The position numbers and the translations under genes are program-made. The notes beneath the pieces are model-generated. The model saw only the letters and a list, made by a program, of their open reading frames with translations, ran no database searches and was not told where the DNA came from. A stretch of 9,743 nucleotides of DNA from J051 sp040289295 (GTDB taxonomy: Bacteria > Armatimonadota > Fimbriimonadia > Fimbriimonadales > ATM1): assembly GCA_040289295.1 (NCBI GenBank), contig PSLA01000041.1, forward strand, positions 1 to 9,743. The letters run 5' to 3'. This document shows positions 6,771 to 9,743 of this stretch, one piece after another. Every line of letters starts with the position of its first letter. Within the stretch, counting starts at the first letter, position 1.

Positions 6771-6790
6771 GCGTCCAAAAACCAGTGGGC

Positions 6791-6826
6791 GAGCCGCCGC
6801 ACGCCACTGCGGCGGCTCTTTCTCTT
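6791..6826 (+). terminator. Rho-independent terminator
   Basis: GAGCCGCCGC (6791-6800) and GCGGCGGCTC (6809-6818) form a perfect ten-pair stem around an eight-base loop, followed by TTTCTCTT. It begins 20 bases after the outer-membrane protein stop and separates that gene from the his operon. Confidence 0.88.
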
Positions 6827-6828
6827 GG

Positions 6829-6834
6829 TACACT
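6829..6834 (+). promoter_or_regulatory. Putative -10 element of the his operon (leaderless type)
   Basis: TACACT lies ten bases before the hisB ATG at 6845, immediately downstream of the terminator. The only purine-rich bases before the ATG (AGG, 6842-6844) touch the start codon and are too close to serve as a Shine-Dalgarno. Confidence 0.42.
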
Positions 6835-6844
6835 CCGCAACAGG

Positions 6845-7450
6845 ATGAAAAAGCGAGCGCCGGGTGTGCGATATGCGGAAGAGGAGCGAGAGACGCAGGA
6901 GACGCGCGTTCGCGTTGTGCTTGACCTGGACGGCGAGCGGACACCGTCCATAGAGACGGGGATCGGCTTCTTCGACCATGTGCTCGGCCTCATGGTTTTT
7001 CATGGCGGCTTTGACTGTGGCATCAGCGCGGAGGGCGACCTGGATGTTGACGATCACCACACCGTTGAAGACGTCGGCATCTGCTTCGGTCGTGCGTTGC
7101 GGTCAGCGATTGGAGACGCCGAGGGCATCAGCCGCTTTGGTTCTGAATGCGTGCCTATGGACGAGGCGCTCGTCATGGCTTGCGTGGACGTATCCGGCCG
7201 CCCGTACGTCGCCTTCGACGTGCCGTTTAGTCACGATAGGATTGGGGACCTGAATACGGACTGCATTGAGCAGTTCTTCCGGGCGGTCTCGAACAACGCA
7301 GGCATCACCATCCACATCCGATCGTTCGCGGGCAAGAACAACCACCACCTGTGCGAGGCGACGTTCAAAGCGTTTGGCCGCGCGTTGCGCAGGGCGGTCG
7401 CCCGAACGGATGGCACCGGCGTCCCAAGTACCAAAGGCAGCCTCGATTGA
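6845..7450 (+). CDS. hisB: Imidazoleglycerol-phosphate dehydratase
   Basis: The 201-residue monofunctional enzyme dehydrates imidazole glycerol phosphate to imidazole acetol phosphate in histidine synthesis. It shows the Mn-binding signatures of the family: GIGFFDHVL (39-47), DDHHTVED (69-76), MDEAL (105-109), EQFFRAVSNNAG (142-153), GKNNHHLCEATFKAFGRALR (163-182) and the C-terminal STKGSL. The last is the usual end of the protein. The phosphatase domain found in enterobacterial HisB is absent. The start at 6845 agrees with family length; an upstream in-frame start at 6785 would lie before the terminator hairpin. It is first in a his operon, and its TGA overlaps the TTG start of hisH. Confidence 0.95.
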   Translation: MKKRAPGVRYAEEERETQETRVRVVLDLDGERTPSIETGIGFFDHVLGLMVFHGGFDCGISAEGDLDVDDHHTVEDVGICFGRALRSAIGDAEGISRFGSECVPMDEALVMACVDVSGRPYVAFDVPFSHDRIGDLNTDCIEQFFRAVSNNAGITIHIRSFAGKNNHHLCEATFKAFGRALRRAVARTDGTGVPSTKGSLD

Positions 7451-8046
7451 CGTTGATTCTCGATTACGGCGTGGGAAACCTGCAAAGCGTTATGAACGCG
7501 CTGCTCTTCCTGGGGGAGGACTCGGATGTTGCAATGGATCCAGCTTCGTTGAGGCAAGCGGATCGCCTAGTCCTTCCAGGCGTTGGCGCATTTAAGCACG
7601 CTCGAAGGCGGCTGCAGTCGTTCGATGCCGCGCTTCGTGAGTATGTTGAAGGTGGCAGACCTCTTCTCGGACTATGTCTGGGGATGCAACTTTTGTTCAG
7701 CAGGAGTTCCGAAGACGGTGAGAGTGAAGGGCTTGGAATCTTCAAAGGAGACGTGCACCCGCTGCCGACTGAAGACGTGTGGGGGCGAGTGCGCATCCCA
7801 CACATCGGTTGGACGCCGCTTGAGGGCGTCCGCGGGCCTCTGTTCGAAGGGGTGAAGGAGGGCGACTGTGTGTATTTCGCGCACAGTTACGCCGTGCTCG
7901 AATGCGACGACTGCGTTGCAGGCGCCACGCATGGAGCAACGTTTTGCGCCGCAGTATCGCGCGATAACGTTCACGCAACGCAGTTCCATCCCGAGAAGAG
8001 CGGCGCCGTCGGGCTGCGGATTCTGGAAAACTTTCTGAAATGCTGA
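7447..8046 (+). CDS. hisH: Imidazole glycerol phosphate synthase, glutamine amidotransferase subunit
   Basis: The 199-residue class I glutamine amidotransferase supplies ammonia to HisF for making IGP and AICAR. It begins TLILDYGVGNLQSV. The triad is Cys77 in GLCLGMQLLF, with His181 and Glu183 in QFHPEKSG; LPGVGAF (43-49) and IPHIGW (117-122) are further family motifs. The start is TTG at 7447, overlapping the hisB stop as TTGA, with AAAGG (7433-7437) nine bases upstream; TTG at 7453 would remove two residues. The 3' end overlaps hisA by seven bases. Its partner HisF is not in this window. Confidence 0.93.
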   Translation: MTLILDYGVGNLQSVMNALLFLGEDSDVAMDPASLRQADRLVLPGVGAFKHARRRLQSFDAALREYVEGGRPLLGLCLGMQLLFSRSSEDGESEGLGIFKGDVHPLPTEDVWGRVRIPHIGWTPLEGVRGPLFEGVKEGDCVYFAHSYAVLECDDCVAGATHGATFCAAVSRDNVHATQFHPEKSGAVGLRILENFLKC

Positions 8047-8774
8047 TCATCCCAGCGCTCGACATCTCGGAGGGCAAAGTAGTTCGCCTGAAGCAGGGCG
8101 ACTTCAAACGTAAGACAATCTATCCGCTCGACCCGGTGGAGGTTGCCGTTGAGTTTTGTGAAGCCGGCGCTCCGATGCTGCACGTGGTTGACTTGGACGC
8201 CGCACGGATGGGCGCACCGCAGAACGTCGAATTGCTGACGCGCCTGGTGGACGCCACGTCCGTCCCCGTCCAGTTCGGCGGAGGAATCCGGACGATTCAC
8301 GTCGCCGAGATGGTGCTTGCGCTTGGGGTCGAGCGGGTCGTGCTTGGCTCAGCGCTTACCCGCGTCGAGAGCACCGTGCGCCACTTTTTTCGGACGCTCG
8401 GCGAACGGTGCGTCGCCGGGGTGGACGCCAGGAATGGGAAGGTGGCGGTGCATGGCTGGGAAGATGTAACGGACCTGGACGCGACCGAGTTCTGCGTTCG
8501 CCTGGAGGAGATGGGCTGTCCCCGTATCATCTTTACCGACATTGATTGCGATGGCACCATGCACGGGCCGAACTTGAGCGCACTGCGGGTGCTTTGCGAG
8601 CATGTGTCGGTCCCGGTTCTATCCAGCGGAGGCGTTGCTGGCCTCGAACAGGTGCGAAACCTTGCCGAGCTGACCAGCGTAGGAGTGGAAGGTGTCATAA
8701 TTGGGCGCGCCCTGTACGAAACGCGCGACTCCCCGGCGGCGGCCTTCAAGGAGTATGCGGCTTGGAAATCTTGA
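8040..8774 (+). CDS. hisA: ProFAR isomerase (HisA)
   Basis: The 244-residue (beta/alpha)8 barrel converts ProFAR to PRFAR by an Amadori rearrangement, one step before HisH/HisF. It begins MLIIPALDISEGKVVRLKQG, with catalytic base Asp8. Next come VQFGGGIR (77-84, first phosphate site), AGVDARNGKVAVHGWED with catalytic Asp129, FTDIDCDGTMHGPN (165-178) and SSGGV (195-199, second phosphate site). It has HisA rather than HisF features, including the DGTMHGPN loop. ATG at 8040 lies inside the end of hisH (seven-base overlap) and has only a weak Shine-Dalgarno, so translation is probably coupled. A small membrane protein gene begins within its last codons. Confidence 0.95.
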   Translation: MLIIPALDISEGKVVRLKQGDFKRKTIYPLDPVEVAVEFCEAGAPMLHVVDLDAARMGAPQNVELLTRLVDATSVPVQFGGGIRTIHVAEMVLALGVERVVLGSALTRVESTVRHFFRTLGERCVAGVDARNGKVAVHGWEDVTDLDATEFCVRLEEMGCPRIIFTDIDCDGTMHGPNLSALRVLCEHVSVPVLSSGGVAGLEQVRNLAELTSVGVEGVIIGRALYETRDSPAAAFKEYAAWKS

Positions 8775-9076
8775 ACAACATCTTCGGTAACTTCGTCGTC
8801 CAGATATTGCTCGGCGTCGCGGTAATGGTGTTCATCATTGCCATCGGCGAGGCGATCAGCAAGGGCGTAGCCGGGCGCTCGCGAGAGCGAAGCGCCGAGC
8901 AGAAGCGCGTCATCCAGAGCTTGCAGAAGGAGATCGCGGCACTGCGACAGGAGCTCGAAGAGATGCGCAGCCTGACAGTGAACCACAGCATGAGCCTTGA
9001 TCGGAACGTTGAGGTGCTTCAACAGAGGGTGCAGCGCCTGGAAGAGCGGGCGACCGATCGCGAGACGCTGCGGTAG
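8762..9076 (+). CDS. Small membrane-anchored coiled-coil protein, unknown function
   Basis: The 104-residue product has one hydrophobic segment near the N terminus (NFVVQILLGVAVMVFIIAIG, about 10-29). A basic stretch follows (KGVAGRSRERSAEQKR), then a long heptad-rich helix (about 46-100: SLQKEIAALRQELEEMRSL and VEVLQQRVQRLEERA) likely to form a cytosolic coiled coil. The architecture recalls PspB-type phage-shock proteins, but it is longer and I see no specific homology. The start is TTG at 8762, supported by AAGGAG (8748-8753) eight bases upstream and overlapping hisA by 13 bases. TTG at 8771 would give a TTGA overlap with the hisA stop but is too far from that Shine-Dalgarno. It is the last gene of the his operon, so it is presumably co-expressed with it. 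Confidence 0.72.
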   Translation: MEILNNIFGNFVVQILLGVAVMVFIIAIGEAISKGVAGRSRERSAEQKRVIQSLQKEIAALRQELEEMRSLTVNHSMSLDRNVEVLQQRVQRLEERATDRETLR

Positions 9077-9108
9077 CGGATCTGAACGCGCCGGCTCGAG
9101 TTGCCAGG

Positions 9109-9114
9109 TACAAT
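9109..9114 (+). promoter_or_regulatory. Putative -10 element of tRNA-Gly
   Basis: TACAAT lies ten bases before the mature tRNA 5' end. No -35 stands out, and readthrough from the his operon is also possible because no terminator lies between. Confidence 0.4.
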
Positions 9115-9124
9115 TCCACGCCCC

Positions 9125-9198
9125 GCGGCCGTAGCTCAATGGTAGAGCTCCTGCCTTCCAAGCAGGTGACGTGGGTTCGATTCCCATCGGCCGCTCCA
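9125..9198 (+). tRNA. tRNA-Gly (anticodon TCC), CCA encoded
   Basis: A complete cloverleaf is visible. The acceptor stem is GCGGCCG (9125-9131) with CGGCCGC (9188-9194), discriminator T, and CCA at 9196-9198. The D arm is GCTC/GAGC. The anticodon stem CCTGC/GCAGG (from 9150) encloses the loop CTTCCAA with TCC at 9157-9159. The T arm is GTGGG-TTCGATT-CCCAT, with the wobble pair at its outer end. TCC reads GGA and, by wobble, GGG codons. Confidence 0.97.
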
Positions 9199-9223
9199 GC
9201 GCATCATGGCTAAGCTATCCTAG

Positions 9224-9460
9224 TTGGACGAACATGCCTTCGCTGCCGGACGCGCTTTTCCGCGGCACGAACTCTATGTCCCGGACGTTGATGCGGCACT
9301 CTCCTTTTACCAGTCGGTTCTCGGCATGACCACCCAGGACTTCTGTATGGGGGAATGAGGCGGCGTCTATAAGATGCTTTGTGTAGAAGGGACTCCTGTC
9401 GCGGGAACAATGAGCACTCGGGATTCAAAGCGGCCAGCGGTTTACCGACTGGCGAGTTGA
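9224..9460 (+). pseudogene. Degenerate VOC/glyoxalase-family domain
   Basis: One frame reads RHELYVPDVDAALSFYQSVL then GMTTQDFCMGE, an in-frame TGA at 9356-9358, then GGVYKMLCVEGTPVAGTMS. This is the N-terminal beta-alpha-beta-beta module of vicinal oxygen chelate proteins of the Cfp30B/PhnB-like kind (H-E-L metal-binding start, FY..VLGM, Y.M..V.G..VAG). The similarity ends around 9418 and the frame stops at 9458. The family normally has about 120 residues per domain or two tandem domains, so this is an internally stopped, 3'-truncated remnant. No start or Shine-Dalgarno is convincing. It lies 26 bases after the tRNA gene. Confidence 0.65.
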
Positions 9461-9569
9461 CCCGTTCACGGGCTACAACGGTACGGGTTTCCCGGGTTGG
9501 TACTGGACGGACGATGCCGGCTTCGGCCATGCGTGGCTGTTCCGTCCGGACTACGACTTCCGGGACTAA
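9414..9569 (+). pseudogene. Orphan C-terminal coding remnant, family unknown
   Basis: A frame open from 9414 to the TAA at 9567-9569 encodes 51 residues ending with three aromatic and glycine-rich stretches: TDWRVDPFTGYNGTGFPGWY, WTDDAGFGHAWLF and RPDYDFRD. Almost all third codon positions are G or C and the residue composition is protein-like, so it looks like the 3' end of a once-real gene. No start codon or ribosome site precedes it, and its 5' end overlaps the VOC remnant in another frame. I cannot assign a family. Confidence 0.4.
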
Positions 9570-9604
9570 CCGCCTTGGTCTCTCAGGTTGCTGGGTCTGA
9601 GCAA

Positions 9605-9627
9605 GCGGGGGGCATAGCGCCCCCTGC
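9605..9627 (+). other. GC-rich hairpin after the coding remnants
   Basis: GGGGG (9607-9611) pairs with CCCCC (9620-9624). The stem is extended inward by GC/GC around an ATA loop with one bulged G, and outward by GC/GC past a bulged T. No T-run follows directly (the nearest is 9656-9660), so this is at best a weak or decayed terminator for the remnant gene. Confidence 0.3.
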
Positions 9628-9713
9628 GCCAAATACTCCCCGTAGTTTTCCTGTATTTTTGAGCATTCTGGCGCCCTGGCACCCGCTTTGCGAGCACTTT
9701 TGGGCGAAAACCC

Positions 9714-9742
9714 TTGCGCTGGGGCGCCGGATCGTGTAAAAT
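9714..9742 (+). promoter_or_regulatory. Promoter reading out of the window
   Basis: TTGCGC (9714-9719) and TAAAAT (9737-9742) are exactly 17 bases apart, a near-consensus sigma-70-type promoter directed to the right. The gene it serves lies beyond the window. The final ATG (9741-9743) overlaps the -10 and is therefore unlikely to be that gene's start. Confidence 0.5.
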
Positions 9743-9743
9743 G

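Noticed and set aside
8297..9187. A 296-codon minus-strand open frame across hisA, the membrane protein and the tRNA
   Set aside because: It runs through the tRNA-Gly and antisense to hisA. Its N-terminal MGIEPTSPAWKAGALPLSYGR string is the well-known spurious translation of tRNA-Gly regions.
9497..9739. An 80-codon plus-strand open frame near the right end
   Set aside because: It starts inside the better-supported coding remnant in another frame, passes through the GC hairpin and the outgoing promoter, and shows no family features.

Overview
The window is an ordinary bacterial chromosomal stretch with high GC (about 60% by eye, not computed). It is dense with housekeeping and metabolic genes and has decayed gene remnants at both ends. 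A signal-peptide protein ending in a beta-barrel-like C-terminal Phe suggests a diderm (Gram-negative-type) cell. The archaeal-type phosphoglucose/phosphomannose isomerase, frequent TTG starts, apparent leaderless promoters and the rpsF-ssb block without rpsR next to it would fit a deep-branching phylum such as Armatimonadota (Fimbriimonadia-like). That placement is inference only.

Layout from left to right. Positions 1-160 hold nothing I can identify. Positions 161-679 (minus) hold a probably chimeric alpha/beta-hydrolase gene. A divergent promoter region follows, then a plus-strand operon rpsF (S6) - ssb - SIS-family sugar-phosphate isomerase (879-2671). Its stop codon overlaps the stop of a convergent minus-strand operon (5697 down to 2668): putrescine-type class III aminotransferase, a BD-FAE-like esterase broken by a one-base frameshift, and low-specificity threonine aldolase. 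From a second divergent intergenic region runs ndk, then a small secreted or outer-membrane protein followed by a clear Rho-independent terminator. Next is a histidine operon, hisB-hisH-hisA, whose last gene is a small membrane/coiled-coil protein. A tRNA-Gly(TCC) gene follows. Positions 9199-9743 hold a VOC-family pseudogene, another short protein-coding remnant, a GC hairpin and a good promoter reading out of the window.

Functionally, rpsF and ssb serve translation and replication. The isomerase links glucose-6-P, fructose-6-P and possibly mannose-6-P. The minus operon looks like amine/amino-acid catabolism with two PLP enzymes. HisB, HisH and HisA catalyse or support successive late steps of histidine biosynthesis. 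Many genes inside operons overlap by four bases (TTGA or GTGA), implying translational coupling. Several operon-first genes lack a Shine-Dalgarno sequence and have a -10-like hexamer 8-12 bases before the ATG, implying leaderless mRNAs. I found no CRISPR, insertion sequence, toxin-antitoxin or defence system. The most interesting signals are the leaderless pattern, the missing rpsR, the uncharacterised membrane/coiled-coil gene in the his operon, and the gene remnants.
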